Assembly: GCA_947488155.1 (NCBI GenBank) | Contig: CANKYK010000002.1 | Coordinates: forward strand, 688,001-752,000 | Length of the DNA stretch: 64,000 nucleotides | Source: an uncultured Erythrobacter sp. | GTDB taxonomy: Bacteria > Pseudomonadota > Alphaproteobacteria > Sphingomonadales > Sphingomonadaceae | Direction of reading: 5' to 3' | Shown: one piece after another, positions 34,463 through 43,327 of the stretch | Position numbering within the stretch: position 1 is the stretch's first letter | Layout of the letters: each line of letters opens with the position of its first letter | Notes under the pieces: model-generated | What the model was told of the DNA's origin: nothing | The model's input: only the letters and a program-made list of their open reading frames with translations | The model's database searches: none | Made by a program: the position numbers and the translations under genes

Positions 34463-37024
34463 ATGCAGCTTGTTATCGTTGAATCGCCGGCCAAGGCGAA
34501 GACTATCGAAAAGTATCTCGGCAAAGACTTCAAGGTCTTGGCGAGCTATGGCCACGTCCGCGATTTGCCGCCCAAAGATGGCAGCGTGCGTCCCGACGAA
34601 GACTTCGCAATGGATTGGGAGCTGTATCGCGATAAGCAGAAGCGGTTCAAAGAAATCGCAGATGCAGCGAAAGGCGCGAGCCGCCTTGTCCTCGCGACTG
34701 ACCCTGACCGGGAAGGGGAGGCGATCAGCTGGCACGTTCAGGAACTGCTGAAGAAGCGTAAGGCGCTGCCGACCAAGGTCGACCGGGTGACATTCAACGC
34801 GATCACCAAGTCTGCCGTCACGACCGCAATGAAGTCACCGCGAGAGCTCGATACCGATTTGATCGATGCCTATCTCGCGCGCCGCGCGCTGGACTATTTG
34901 TTTGGCTTCACTCTGTCGCCGGTCCTGTGGCGCAAGCTGCCTGGGGCAAAGTCGGCCGGCCGGGTGCAATCGGTTGCCTTGCGGCTGGTGGTGGACCGGG
35001 AGCGTGAGATCGAAGCGTTCAATCCGGTCGAATATTGGTCTGTTCTGGCCAAGATGGAGCATGACGGCACCGCATTCGACGCGCGCCTCGTCAAGTTTGA
35101 TGGCAAGAAGCTGGGTAAGCACGACCTTGGCAATGAAGGTTCCGCAATGGCCGCTAAGACAGCGGTCGAGGCCGGGCGCTTCACAGTCGAAGATATTGAG
35201 ACCAAGCCGCTCAAGCGCAATCCATCGCCGCCATTCACAACGTCAACGCTGCAGCAAGAGGCCTCGCGTAAGCTCGGCTTCTCAGCCAGTCACACGATGC
35301 GGTGCGCGCAATCGCTCTATGAGGCGGGCGCAATCACTTACATGCGGACTGACGGTGTGCAGATGGATGGCAGCGCGATTGCCGCCGCTCGTGATGCGAT
35401 CGATGAGCGCTTTGATAGCTCTTACAAGCCAGAAAAACCACGCTTTTACAGCACTAAAGCGAAGAATGCTCAGGAAGCGCACGAAGCGATCCGGCCAACC
35501 AATTTCACCAAAGATAAGGCTGGTTCTGGCGATGAGGCGAAGCTTTATTCGCTGATCTTCAAGCGTGCCATGGCGAGCCAGATGTCGGCCGCGCAATTGG
35601 AGCGCACGACCATCACTTTGCGCGATGCGACGGGCCAGCATGAGCTGCGCGCGACCGGCCAGGTCGTCAAATTCCCTGGTTTCTTTGCAGTCTATCAAGA
35701 AGGCTTCGATGATAAGTCTGAAGATGACGAAGAAGGCTTGCTGCCTTCCATGTCGAAGGGCGATGTTCCGGCCAAGAAGGGCGTCGAGGCCAATCAGCAC
35801 TTCACCCAGCCGCCGCCGCGCTTCTCCGAGGCGTCGCTGGTCAAACGTTTGGAAGAACTCGGCATTGGCCGTCCTTCTACCTATGCTTCAACGATCCAGA
35901 CGATCCGTGATCGCGACTATGTTCGGATGGAGAAAAATCGTTTTCATGCAGAGGATTCAGGCCGTCTCTTAACTGCGTTTCTAGAGCGCTTTTTCCCCAC
36001 CTATGTGGCCTATGACTTCACCGCTGGCATGGAAGACGAGCTCGATACCGTTTCTGATGGCGGTGAGGATTACAAAGAGCTGCTTGCCAAGTTCTGGAAG
36101 GATTTCAAACCCAAAACCGAAGAGGTGATGGAGAAGCTGCCCTCTGAGGTGACCGAGGCACTCGACGAATATCTGTCAGACTATCTCTTCCCGCCAACCG
36201 ACGATGGCGAAGATCCCCGCCGTTGCCCGCTTTGCGCAACAGAGGGACGGGAAAACGGCAAGCTGAACCTGCGCGGTGGCCGGTTTGGCGCGTTTATCGC
36301 CTGCGTCAATTATCCCGAATGCAAGTTCACCCGCCGCTTTGCCCAACCGGGCAGTGATGGCGATGATGGCAGCGCCGATGGCGTTATGGGGCAGCATCCG
36401 GAAACGGGTGAAGATATCCATCGCAAGACGGGGCGCTTTGGCCCCTATGTCGAGATGGAGCACGAAGATAAGAAGAAGCGTGCCTCCATTCCCAAAGATC
36501 TCGATGATTTCGATCTGGAATGGGCGATCAAACTGCTCGATTTGCCGCGGATCATCGGTGCGCATCCGGAAACTGGCAAGGAAATCGAGGCGGCGATTGG
36601 TCGCTATGGTCCTTACCTGCGTCACGATGGCAAATACGCTAAGCTCACAAGCACGGTCGATGTGTTTGAAACCGGCATGAACGCGGCGGTGACGTTGCTG
36701 GCTGAGGCTGCCAATCGCAAGGGCGGCGGGCGGCAAAAAGCGGAGCCAATCAAGACCCTAGGTGAGCATCCGACCAGCGGCGGTGAGATCAAGGTGATGC
36801 CGGGGCGTTATGGTCCCTATGTGACCGATGGAAACGTCAATGCGACTATTCCAAAGGACGTGAAGCCAGAGGATATTGAGGCGGCTCAAGCGATTGAGTT
36901 GATCGATGCGCGGGCGGCCAAAGGGCCGGCTAAGAAGAAGCGCAAGAAAGCCGCGCCAAAGAAGAAGGCAGAAGCGAAGAAGAAGGCTCCTGCGAAGAAG
37001 CCGGTAAAAGCCGCTGCGAAGTAG
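34463..37024 (+). CDS. topA: DNA topoisomerase I
   Basis: An 853-residue type IA topoisomerase that relaxes negative supercoils. The N-terminal Toprim domain has VESPAKAKTIEKYLG and DPDREGEAISWH. The catalytic Tyr lies in GAITYMRTDGVQ. The C-terminal part has one Cys4 zinc motif (CPLC...CVNYPEC) and three GR(F/Y)GPY repeats of the Toprim-associated type, ending in a long Lys/Ala-rich tail (KKKRKKAAPKKKAEAKKK), as usual in this group. A GC hairpin at 37026-37050 follows the stop. Confidence 0.97.
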   Translation: MQLVIVESPAKAKTIEKYLGKDFKVLASYGHVRDLPPKDGSVRPDEDFAMDWELYRDKQKRFKEIADAAKGASRLVLATDPDREGEAISWHVQELLKKRKALPTKVDRVTFNAITKSAVTTAMKSPRELDTDLIDAYLARRALDYLFGFTLSPVLWRKLPGAKSAGRVQSVALRLVVDREREIEAFNPVEYWSVLAKMEHDGTAFDARLVKFDGKKLGKHDLGNEGSAMAAKTAVEAGRFTVEDIETKPLKRNPSPPFTTSTLQQEASRKLGFSASHTMRCAQSLYEAGAITYMRTDGVQMDGSAIAAARDAIDERFDSSYKPEKPRFYSTKAKNAQEAHEAIRPTNFTKDKAGSGDEAKLYSLIFKRAMASQMSAAQLERTTITLRDATGQHELRATGQVVKFPGFFAVYQEGFDDKSEDDEEGLLPSMSKGDVPAKKGVEANQHFTQPPPRFSEASLVKRLEELGIGRPSTYASTIQTIRDRDYVRMEKNRFHAEDSGRLLTAFLERFFPTYVAYDFTAGMEDELDTVSDGGEDYKELLAKFWKDFKPKTEEVMEKLPSEVTEALDEYLSDYLFPPTDDGEDPRRCPLCATEGRENGKLNLRGGRFGAFIACVNYPECKFTRRFAQPGSDGDDGSADGVMGQHPETGEDIHRKTGRFGPYVEMEHEDKKKRASIPKDLDDFDLEWAIKLLDLPRIIGAHPETGKEIEAAIGRYGPYLRHDGKYAKLTSTVDVFETGMNAAVTLLAEAANRKGGGRQKAEPIKTLGEHPTSGGEIKVMPGRYGPYVTDGNVNATIPKDVKPEDIEAAQAIELIDARAAKGPAKKKRKKAAPKKKAEAKKKAPAKKPVKAAAK

Positions 37025-37025
37025 A

Positions 37026-37050
37026 GAGGCGCGCGCCCTTGCGGCGCCTC
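37026..37050 (+). terminator. Hairpin after topA, possible terminator
   Basis: GAGGCGC and GCGCCTC form a 7-bp stem around an 11-base loop, starting one base after the topA stop codon. No T-run follows, so intrinsic termination would be weak; it may instead protect the mRNA end. Confidence 0.4.
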
Positions 37051-37290
37051 ACTCCATCGTCGATTCTGAGAATAAACGGGCTGGTCTCCCGCCGGTTTAC
37101 CAGTCAGCTGCGCGCCTTTGGTAAACGGCAAATAGGGTAAATCGCTGTTTAAACACGTATTCCCACTGATGTGACGGACAAACTTTGGTTTACGATCCGT
37201 CGTTTGCAAATCGTCAAGTATTGTCCCTTATCAGAGTCTCAACGGCCGAGGCGCGAGCGCGCACAGGCCAACAGTTAGAGGCCGAACCAC

Positions 37291-37620
37291 GTGATCGAAA
37301 TCGAAGTTCAAAACGAGACGCATCAATCTCAGGAACGCATGCGCTTCGCTGCTGTGCCGCGTATTGGTGAGGGTTTGCGCCTGCGCGAACCCGATGGAAT
37401 CTGGGCAAGCTACGATGTGCTGGACGTGTGGTACCAAAAGGCTGAATTTGGCGACGTCTGGATGCCTTATCTGCACGTTTGCATGACGCCGGGCGAAGGC
37501 GATTCCGCCGATGAACCCGCCAGTGTTCCACTCGCTGCGCCAGCTGTCGCTTCGATGGAGGCGCAATTTCAAGGCGCCGTCTCAGCGCAAGACGGGGAGC
37601 TTGAGCCATTCAAAATCTAA
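37291..37620 (+). CDS. Small hypothetical protein
   Basis: A 109-residue protein starting at GTG 37291. It is acidic and soluble, with no signal peptide and no recognised domain. The conserved-looking core is LRLREPDGIWASYDVLDVWYQK and DVWMPYLHVCMTPG, with a low-complexity Ala/Pro C-terminal region. It precedes the CheY-like gene by 56 bases in the same direction, so the two may be expressed together. It lies after a 266-base gap from topA that holds only the topA hairpin and no further gene. Confidence 0.6.
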   Translation: MIEIEVQNETHQSQERMRFAAVPRIGEGLRLREPDGIWASYDVLDVWYQKAEFGDVWMPYLHVCMTPGEGDSADEPASVPLAAPAVASMEAQFQGAVSAQDGELEPFKI

Positions 37621-37676
37621 TCAAACGCACCACCGGCCCGAAGTCACCTTCGGGCGAGGCACGGCTTAAACGCTCA

Positions 37677-38264
37677 ATGGAAGGCAAAACGTTGGCTGAA
37701 AAGCTCGCGCAAGCCAAGGGCACCTCTGTGTCTGAAGATGACGTAGTCGAACCCCAGGTTGAGGCCGATGTGCCTACAGAAGCGAGCACCGCTGTTGCAG
37801 CACCAGAGGCTCCTACGGCGCAGGACGCCAGCGATACCGCTGCGATTGTTCGGGCCGCCAAGGCCCAGCGCGAAGGCTCCGCACCGCAGCAGGTTGCAAC
37901 CAAAACGTGTCTGATCGTTGATGACAGCCGCGTGATCCGCAAGGTTTCCAGCAAAATCGCCAAAAGCCTCGGCTATTCGCCGATTGAGGCTGAAAATGGC
38001 GAGGAAGCTCTCGCTCGCTGCAAGAAATCGATGCCGCAATTGGTCCTGACCGATTGGGAAATGCCGGAAATGGATGGGCTGGAGTTTGTTACCAAGCTTC
38101 GCGCGATCCCAACCCCGCATGCGCCGACCATCGTGTTCTGCACGTCCAAAGGCGATGTTGCCGACATTCACGAAGGTATCAATGCGGGCGCGGATGACTA
38201 CATCGTCAAGCCTTTCGACGAGCCAAGCCTGCGCGCCAAGCTCGAACAGCTCGCTGCCAAGTAA
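37677..38264 (+). CDS. CheY-like response regulator with N-terminal extension
   Basis: 195 residues: a ~75-residue Ala/Pro/Glu-rich, probably disordered N-terminus (APEAPTAQDASDTAAI), then one receiver domain. The acidic pair is in IVDDSRVIRKV, the phosphorylated Asp is D126 in LVLTDWEMPEMDG, Thr/Ser is in FCTSKGD and Lys in IVKPFDEP. No DNA-binding output is present. Receivers of this type act in chemotaxis-like or stress phosphorelays. The start could lie further in, since the extension carries no domain, but the ATG at 37677 is the first in frame. Confidence 0.82.
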   Translation: MEGKTLAEKLAQAKGTSVSEDDVVEPQVEADVPTEASTAVAAPEAPTAQDASDTAAIVRAAKAQREGSAPQQVATKTCLIVDDSRVIRKVSSKIAKSLGYSPIEAENGEEALARCKKSMPQLVLTDWEMPEMDGLEFVTKLRAIPTPHAPTIVFCTSKGDVADIHEGINAGADDYIVKPFDEPSLRAKLEQLAAK

Positions 38265-38329
38265 GCGCTGAAATTCAATCCTTCGCTCAGGCCCTCGCTA
38301 TTGCGGGCGCATGCGGCTAGTCAGCGGTC

Positions 38330-38512
38330 ATGGGCAAAGAACGATTTGAACGGCACAAGCAACCCTGGAACGCTGAAGAGGCGGGTCGGTTGAAATTGCT
38401 TGCGTCCAAGGGGCAGGGCTTAAAGCAGATTGCAAAGGCCCTGAACCGCAGCGAAGATTCAACCAAGAGCTTTGCCAAGCAGCAGAAGATCAAAATCGCG
38501 AAAAAGCGTTAG
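38330..38512 (+). CDS. Small basic helix-turn-helix-like protein
   Basis: A 60-residue, Lys-rich protein. W-N-A-E-E-A-x-x-L-K-L-L-A-S-K-G followed by LKQIAKALNRSEDST resembles a Myb/SANT- or GcrA-type tri-helical DNA-binding unit, with the recognition helix at NRSEDSTKSFAKQ. It is probably nucleic-acid binding, though this is fold-level inference. It lies 65 bases after the response regulator and convergent with the DUF2971 gene. Confidence 0.6.
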   Translation: MGKERFERHKQPWNAEEAGRLKLLASKGQGLKQIAKALNRSEDSTKSFAKQQKIKIAKKR

Positions 38513-38522
38513 CAATCAGCGT

Positions 38523-39167
38523 TCACCGAACGGTCAAATCCCGCCCTGCGTCTTTCCATGCCTTGCTGTTGGTTAGGCTGCTGGCGCGCAGCGAAATCTT
38601 TGCATCGGGCACGATTCCCTTGATGATGCTGCGCAAATTGTCACTCAGGCTTGGAGGCATCCAAGGGCTGAAGGTGATGCTGCTGATCCACGATAGTTCG
38701 ATTGCCAGATCGGCATATTCGCGCACATCCTCGCATTCGGCGATTATCCGCCACTCGCGCTCGTCGGAATAGCCTTCGCGTTTGGCGAAGGGCAGTGTTT
38801 TGATGCCAGATGATGCTTGGTCTTTGAGCGCCTGCACGCTCATATAGTTCACCGCTCCTGCGCAAAACCCTTCTTGTTTTTCAACAGCTTGTTCCAATGG
38901 TTCGCGGTGAAATTCTATTGCGATCCCATCCATGCCTTGGGTAAACACCCGCCAGTGATGATAGGTCTCTTTCGCCATAGTGCAGCACAGCGCGAGCACA
39001 GATTGCGATGCTATTTGTGATCGATAGAGGTCCATGAAATAGGCATCATTCGCATCGTCCCATTTTGACGGACTGAGCAGGACCAGTTTCTCTTGCCTCA
39101 AGGTTTGCAGTGCGCTGGACAAGGTCGTGTAGCGCTTCACAAACTTCCTAAGGGGCCGCGTGCTCAT
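38523..39167 (-). CDS. DUF2971 domain protein
   Basis: A 214-residue protein with features of the DUF2971 family: N-terminal RYTTLSSALQTLRQEKLVLLSPSKWDDANDAYF, a central CCTMAKETYHHWRVFT, GIAIEFHRE, and FAKREGYSDEREWRII. The conserved WDDxND and R-E-W-R residues hint at an enzymatic fold, but the function is unknown. It is the last gene of the lepB-rnc-era operon, overlapping era by ATGA; in many genomes that slot holds recO. Confidence 0.75.
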   Translation of the reverse strand: MSTRPLRKFVKRYTTLSSALQTLRQEKLVLLSPSKWDDANDAYFMDLYRSQIASQSVLALCCTMAKETYHHWRVFTQGMDGIAIEFHREPLEQAVEKQEGFCAGAVNYMSVQALKDQASSGIKTLPFAKREGYSDEREWRIIAECEDVREYADLAIELSWISSITFSPWMPPSLSDNLRSIIKGIVPDAKISLRASSLTNSKAWKDAGRDLTVR

Positions 39168-40072
39168 TTGACCCAGTCGAGCCCCATTTCTTCAAACACT
39201 TCTTTGTCCTCGGACCAGCCCTGTGAGACCTTCACGTGCAGGAACAAATGGACCTTCACACCGAGGATTTCCGCGAGCTCTTTGCGCGCTGCCTCGCCAA
39301 TGGCTTTGATCCGTTGGCCGCCTTTACCGAGCACGATAGGCTTTTGGCTGTCGCGCGCGATAACGATCTGCTGGCGCACTTCCACCGAACCGTCCTTGCG
39401 CACTTCATAGCTTTCTGGCCGAACCGCAGCGTCATAGGGCAGCTCTTCGTGCAGTTGCAGATAGAGCTGTTCGCGCGTGATTTCTGCCGCAAGCAAGCGC
39501 TCTGATGCGTCTGAGACTTGGTCTTCGGGGTAATGCCACGGCCCCTCTGGCATCATATCGGCGAGCTTTGATTTGAGCTCATCCACGCCTTCGCCATTCA
39601 AAGCTGAGATGAAATAGATCTCTGCAAAATCAACGAGTTCGCCCAGCTCCTGTGCAAGTGCCAGCAGCGGTTCTTTCTTCGCGCGATCAACCTTGTTGAG
39701 GACCAGGATCTTGCGCTCGGGACGTTTTGCCAGCGCCTCTAGAAGTGGCATAAGCTCATGCCGGCGCTGCTTGATTGGATCGACGATCAGCAGCACTGCA
39801 TCGGCGGCCTCTGCCCCTTCCCATGCGGCGCTGACCATCGCGCGGTCCAGCCTACGGCGTGGCTCAAAAATGCCGGGCGTATCGACCAGGATCATCTGCG
39901 TGTTTTCATCCCCGTCCTGATGCAAGGCGATGCCGAGCATGCGGGCACGCGTGGTTTGCGCTTTGGATGATGTAATCGCTACCTTTTGGCCGACCAATTG
40001 ATTGACCAAGGTGGATTTGCCCGCGTTGGGCGCGCCGATCACGGCGACGGCGCCGCATTTTTGCTTAGTCAT
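39164..40072 (-). CDS. era: GTPase Era
   Basis: A 302-residue GTPase needed for 16S rRNA maturation and 30S assembly. G1 GAPNAGKST (residues 13-21), G3 DTPGIF, G4 NKVD and a C-terminal KH domain (VLGKGGQRIKAIGEAARKEL) are all visible. It lies 36 bases downstream of rnc and overlaps the DUF2971 gene by four bases. Conserved rnc-era linkage links 16S processing to cell cycle control. Confidence 0.97.
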   Translation of the reverse strand: MTKQKCGAVAVIGAPNAGKSTLVNQLVGQKVAITSSKAQTTRARMLGIALHQDGDENTQMILVDTPGIFEPRRRLDRAMVSAAWEGAEAADAVLLIVDPIKQRRHELMPLLEALAKRPERKILVLNKVDRAKKEPLLALAQELGELVDFAEIYFISALNGEGVDELKSKLADMMPEGPWHYPEDQVSDASERLLAAEITREQLYLQLHEELPYDAAVRPESYEVRKDGSVEVRQQIVIARDSQKPIVLGKGGQRIKAIGEAARKELAEILGVKVHLFLHVKVSQGWSEDKEVFEEMGLDWVK

Positions 40073-40108
40073 TGGACTGCTTCCTCGCCGCGTTTTTTGT
40101 ACGAATGC

Positions 40109-40819
40109 TCATCCGAAGCGCTCCATAAATGCCTTTGCGGCCTGCTTTTCGGCCTCTGATTTGCTTGCAGCGATCGCCTCGGCTTCGCCCACCTTGTGCA
40201 CGCTGACTTTGACGGTGAAGCGCGCGGCATGGTCTGGCCCGCTGCGGTCGATCACTTCATATTCTGGCGTGCGGTGGCGGTTGCCTGCGGCCCATTCTTG
40301 TAGGGCCGATTTGGGGTGCTTTGCCTCGCCAGCCTTTCCAGTGAGTTCCTCTGCCCATGCGCGATAGATGAAATCACGTGCGGTCTCGAACCCGTGCTCG
40401 ATAAAGCACGCGCCGATCATCGCCTCCATCACATCGCCCAGGATATTGTCGCTGTCTGCTCCGCCGTCATCGCGCGCCTGTTTGCCGAGACGCAAATGAT
40501 CGGGCAGGCCAATTGCGCGGGCAATGCGAGCGCAGGTTGCGCCGCTGACGAGGGCGTTCAATCGCTGCGACAGCTTGCCTTCCGGCGCATCACCATCGCG
40601 GTAAAGCCAATCGGCCACCGAGAGGCCAAGCACGCGGTCGCCGAGAAATTCGAGCCGCTGGTAATCCTTGGGCACCGGCGCGCCATTTGGCAGATTGCCT
40701 TGCACGCTGCCATGGGTGAGCGCCTCCAGCCATGCCGCTTCTTTGTCTACGTCCAGGCCAAGCTTGCTCAGCCAGTCAGTCGTTTCTGGCCCAAGACGAT
40801 CAAGGGGTGGGGCGCTCAT
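40109..40819 (-). CDS. rnc: Ribonuclease III
   Basis: A 236-residue double-strand-specific endoribonuclease that processes rRNA precursors and regulatory RNAs. The signature RLEFLGDRVLGL lies at about residues 55-66 with the metal-binding Glu and Asp, and the second acidic cluster is in DNILGDVMEAMIGA. The C-terminal dsRNA-binding domain begins near PKSALQEWAAGN. The ATG at 40819 overlaps the lepB stop (ATGA), supporting this start over upstream in-frame codons. Confidence 0.96.
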   Translation of the reverse strand: MSAPPLDRLGPETTDWLSKLGLDVDKEAAWLEALTHGSVQGNLPNGAPVPKDYQRLEFLGDRVLGLSVADWLYRDGDAPEGKLSQRLNALVSGATCARIARAIGLPDHLRLGKQARDDGGADSDNILGDVMEAMIGACFIEHGFETARDFIYRAWAEELTGKAGEAKHPKSALQEWAAGNRHRTPEYEVIDRSGPDHAARFTVKVSVHKVGEAEAIAASKSEAEKQAAKAFMERFG

Positions 40820-41703
40820 AGTGTCTTGCCCAATCGGTTCCAGCGCGCCGCGCTGAACCATGTCCAAGGTTTGATCCAATCCGATCCGCCATCGGTGGAC
40901 CACATCAGGATCGTCGCACGCCCGACCAGATTGTCTTGCGGGACCAGCCCAACTCCGCCGCCAGCGCTGGCGGGAAAGCGGCTATCCTGTGAATTGTCGC
41001 GGTTGTCTCCCATCACGAACATCCGGCCTTCCGGCACGATGACTGCATCCATATTGTCGGCCCCCGTTAGGCCAAAATCGAGTACGTCATAGCTGACGCC
41101 ATTGGGCAGGGTTTCGCGAAAGCGGGAATAGACGCAGACATCCTGGCCATCCGTGTCCGTCCGCACTTCTGCGCCCCAGGCGCAGCTGGTGTTTCCTGAT
41201 ACGGGAATGACAAAGTCTTCAATCTGTACCTTGGGCACGGTCTCGCCGTTGAGCACGATTTGACCGTCCACCATCGCCACACTGTCACCGGGCAAGGCAA
41301 TCACGCGTTTAATGTAGTCAGTGCCATCAATCGGATGTTTGAAAATCGTGACATCGCCTGGCTTCGGAGGGCTTGCGAGCACCCGTCCGGGTACAATCGG
41401 TGCGCCAAACGGCATGGAATTGTCGGAATAGCCGTATGGCCATTTGGCCGCGAGCAAATAGTCGCCGTTCCACAGATGCGGCAGCATGCTCTCGGATGGA
41501 ATCGAGAACGGCGAGAACACCAGGCTGCGAAAGATCAGGACGACAAAAACCAGCTTGAACAGGAAAAACGCAAAGCTTCCGAGGCTCTCCGGCTGTTCCT
41601 CTGCGGGCGCTTTTGGGGCTGCAACATCGCCAGCACCATCGCTGGCGGCCGCGCATACGTCACCAGAACCGGGCGCAGCATCAGTTTGGGTCTTAACATT
41701 CAT
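40816..41703 (-). CDS. lepB: Signal peptidase I
   Basis: A 295-residue inner-membrane serine protease that removes signal peptides from exported proteins. It has one transmembrane segment (FFLFKLVFVVLIFRSLVF), catalytic Ser72 in SIPSESMLP, the general-base Lys in DYIKRVIALPGD, and the box MGDNRDNSQDSR. The start at 41703 has an AGGGA box 8 bases upstream; the in-frame ATG at 41736 lacks one. It heads the leftward lepB-rnc-era operon and is divergent from pgi. Confidence 0.95.
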   Translation of the reverse strand: MNVKTQTDAAPGSGDVCAAASDGAGDVAAPKAPAEEQPESLGSFAFFLFKLVFVVLIFRSLVFSPFSIPSESMLPHLWNGDYLLAAKWPYGYSDNSMPFGAPIVPGRVLASPPKPGDVTIFKHPIDGTDYIKRVIALPGDSVAMVDGQIVLNGETVPKVQIEDFVIPVSGNTSCAWGAEVRTDTDGQDVCVYSRFRETLPNGVSYDVLDFGLTGADNMDAVIVPEGRMFVMGDNRDNSQDSRFPASAGGGVGLVPQDNLVGRATILMWSTDGGSDWIKPWTWFSAARWNRLGKTL

Positions 41704-41753
41704 CGCGTGCGTCCCTAGTCGCGAGTGGCCCATCACGCCAAGGATATTTGCCC

Positions 41754-43298
41754 ATGACTGATCCGATTTCCACCACTTGGGATGCTATTTGCGCCCTGCC
41801 GCAACCTAAACTGAGCGAATTGTTTGCCGCTGATCCCAATCGATTGGAGAAGCTGAGCCAGCGACTAGAGGCGTCGTTTGGTGAGTTGGGCGATCTGGGC
41901 ATTCAGTTTGACTGGTCAAAAACGCATCTCGATGACGCAATCCTCAATCAGTTTGAGGCTTTGGCCGAGGCGATGAATTTTGATGCCCAGCGCGAGGCAT
42001 TGTTTGGCGGCGGGATCGTCAACCCAACCGAGGGCCGCGCGGCGATCCACGGCGCAATGCGCGGCAGCGGTACCGAGGCGGATGTAGAGGAAGCGGAGGC
42101 TCTGACAGCGCGGATGGGCATGCTGGTTGAGGCGATCCATCAAGGCGCTCTGGGAGAGGTCAACCATCTGATCCATATCGGGATTGGCGGCTCTGCCCTG
42201 GGGCCAGACCTGGCGGTCGATGCTTTGGCCCGCGACCTCACTCTGGTGGACGTTCACGTTGTCTCGAACATCGACGGTCTCGCCTTGGAGCAAGCCTTTG
42301 CCGCCTGCGATCCAGCGACCACTCTGATTGCGATCGCCTCAAAGACCTTCACCACAATCGAAACCATGACGAATGCGGCGAGCGCGCTGAAATGGCTCGG
42401 CGACAATGGCGTGGATGACCCCAGCGGCCGTGTGATTGCGCTCACCGCCAACCCAGAAGGCGCGGTGGAATGGGGCGTTGATGAAACGCGCATCCTGCCA
42501 TTTCCGGAAAGCGTCGGCGGACGCTATTCATTGTGGTCGAGCATTGGTTTTCCGGTCGCGCTGGCGGTCGGCATGGATGATTTTCAGGCGATGCTGGCCG
42601 GGGCGCGGGCGATCGACACGCACTTTCGCGAGGCGCAGGGTAGGGCGAACCTGCCGCTGCTCGCCGCCTTTGCTGACCAATATTACACCCGCGCCAGAGG
42701 ATGCCAGACGCGCGCTGTGTTCGCTTATGACGAACGGCTCGATCTGCTGCCCGACTATTTGCAGCAACTTGAAATGGAATCGAACGGCAAGAGCGTGACG
42801 GCCAAGGGCGAACCTGTGGACCGCCCGACCGCGGCCGTGACTTGGGGCGGAGTGGGCACGGATGCGCAGCACGCGGTGTTCCAATTGCTGCATCAGGGCA
42901 CGCATCTGATTCCGGTCGATTTCATCGCCAGCATCGCGCCCGGTGACGAGCTAGACCCGGCGCATCATAAGAGCCTGCTGATCAATTGCTTTGCGCAAGG
43001 CGCGGCTCTGATGGCGGGTGGCAATATGTCCGCCGATGGCAAAGATCCCGCGCGCGCATTCCCCGGTGACCGCCCCAGCGCGATGATCCTGGTCGATGAT
43101 CTGGATGCTGCGGCGCTGGGCGCGCTGATCGCGTTTCACGAGCATCGCACTTTCGCCAACGCAGTGCTGATGGGCATCAACCCGTTCGATCAATTCGGCG
43201 TGGAGCTGGGCAAGAAAATGGCGAAAGACATTGATGCAGGCGAGGGCGACTTCGACGCCAGCACTAAAGCGCTGATGGAAGCGGCTGGGATGGGGTGA
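41754..43298 (+). CDS. pgi: Glucose-6-phosphate isomerase
   Basis: A 514-residue enzyme interconverting glucose-6-phosphate and fructose-6-phosphate. Signature segments: HIGIGGSALGPDLAVDAL, SKTFTTIETMTNA, the SVGGRYSLWSSIGFPVAL active-site motif with its Arg, the catalytic Glu in LEMESNGKS and HQGTHLIPVDF. The ATG at 41754 has AAGGA 9 bases upstream. It is divergently transcribed from lepB across a 50-base gap. Confidence 0.97.
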   Translation: MTDPISTTWDAICALPQPKLSELFAADPNRLEKLSQRLEASFGELGDLGIQFDWSKTHLDDAILNQFEALAEAMNFDAQREALFGGGIVNPTEGRAAIHGAMRGSGTEADVEEAEALTARMGMLVEAIHQGALGEVNHLIHIGIGGSALGPDLAVDALARDLTLVDVHVVSNIDGLALEQAFAACDPATTLIAIASKTFTTIETMTNAASALKWLGDNGVDDPSGRVIALTANPEGAVEWGVDETRILPFPESVGGRYSLWSSIGFPVALAVGMDDFQAMLAGARAIDTHFREAQGRANLPLLAAFADQYYTRARGCQTRAVFAYDERLDLLPDYLQQLEMESNGKSVTAKGEPVDRPTAAVTWGGVGTDAQHAVFQLLHQGTHLIPVDFIASIAPGDELDPAHHKSLLINCFAQGAALMAGGNMSADGKDPARAFPGDRPSAMILVDDLDAAALGALIAFHEHRTFANAVLMGINPFDQFGVELGKKMAKDIDAGEGDFDASTKALMEAAGMG

Positions 43299-43327
43299 CG
43301 GGGACCACTTTGAGTTAGGTAGTTAAA

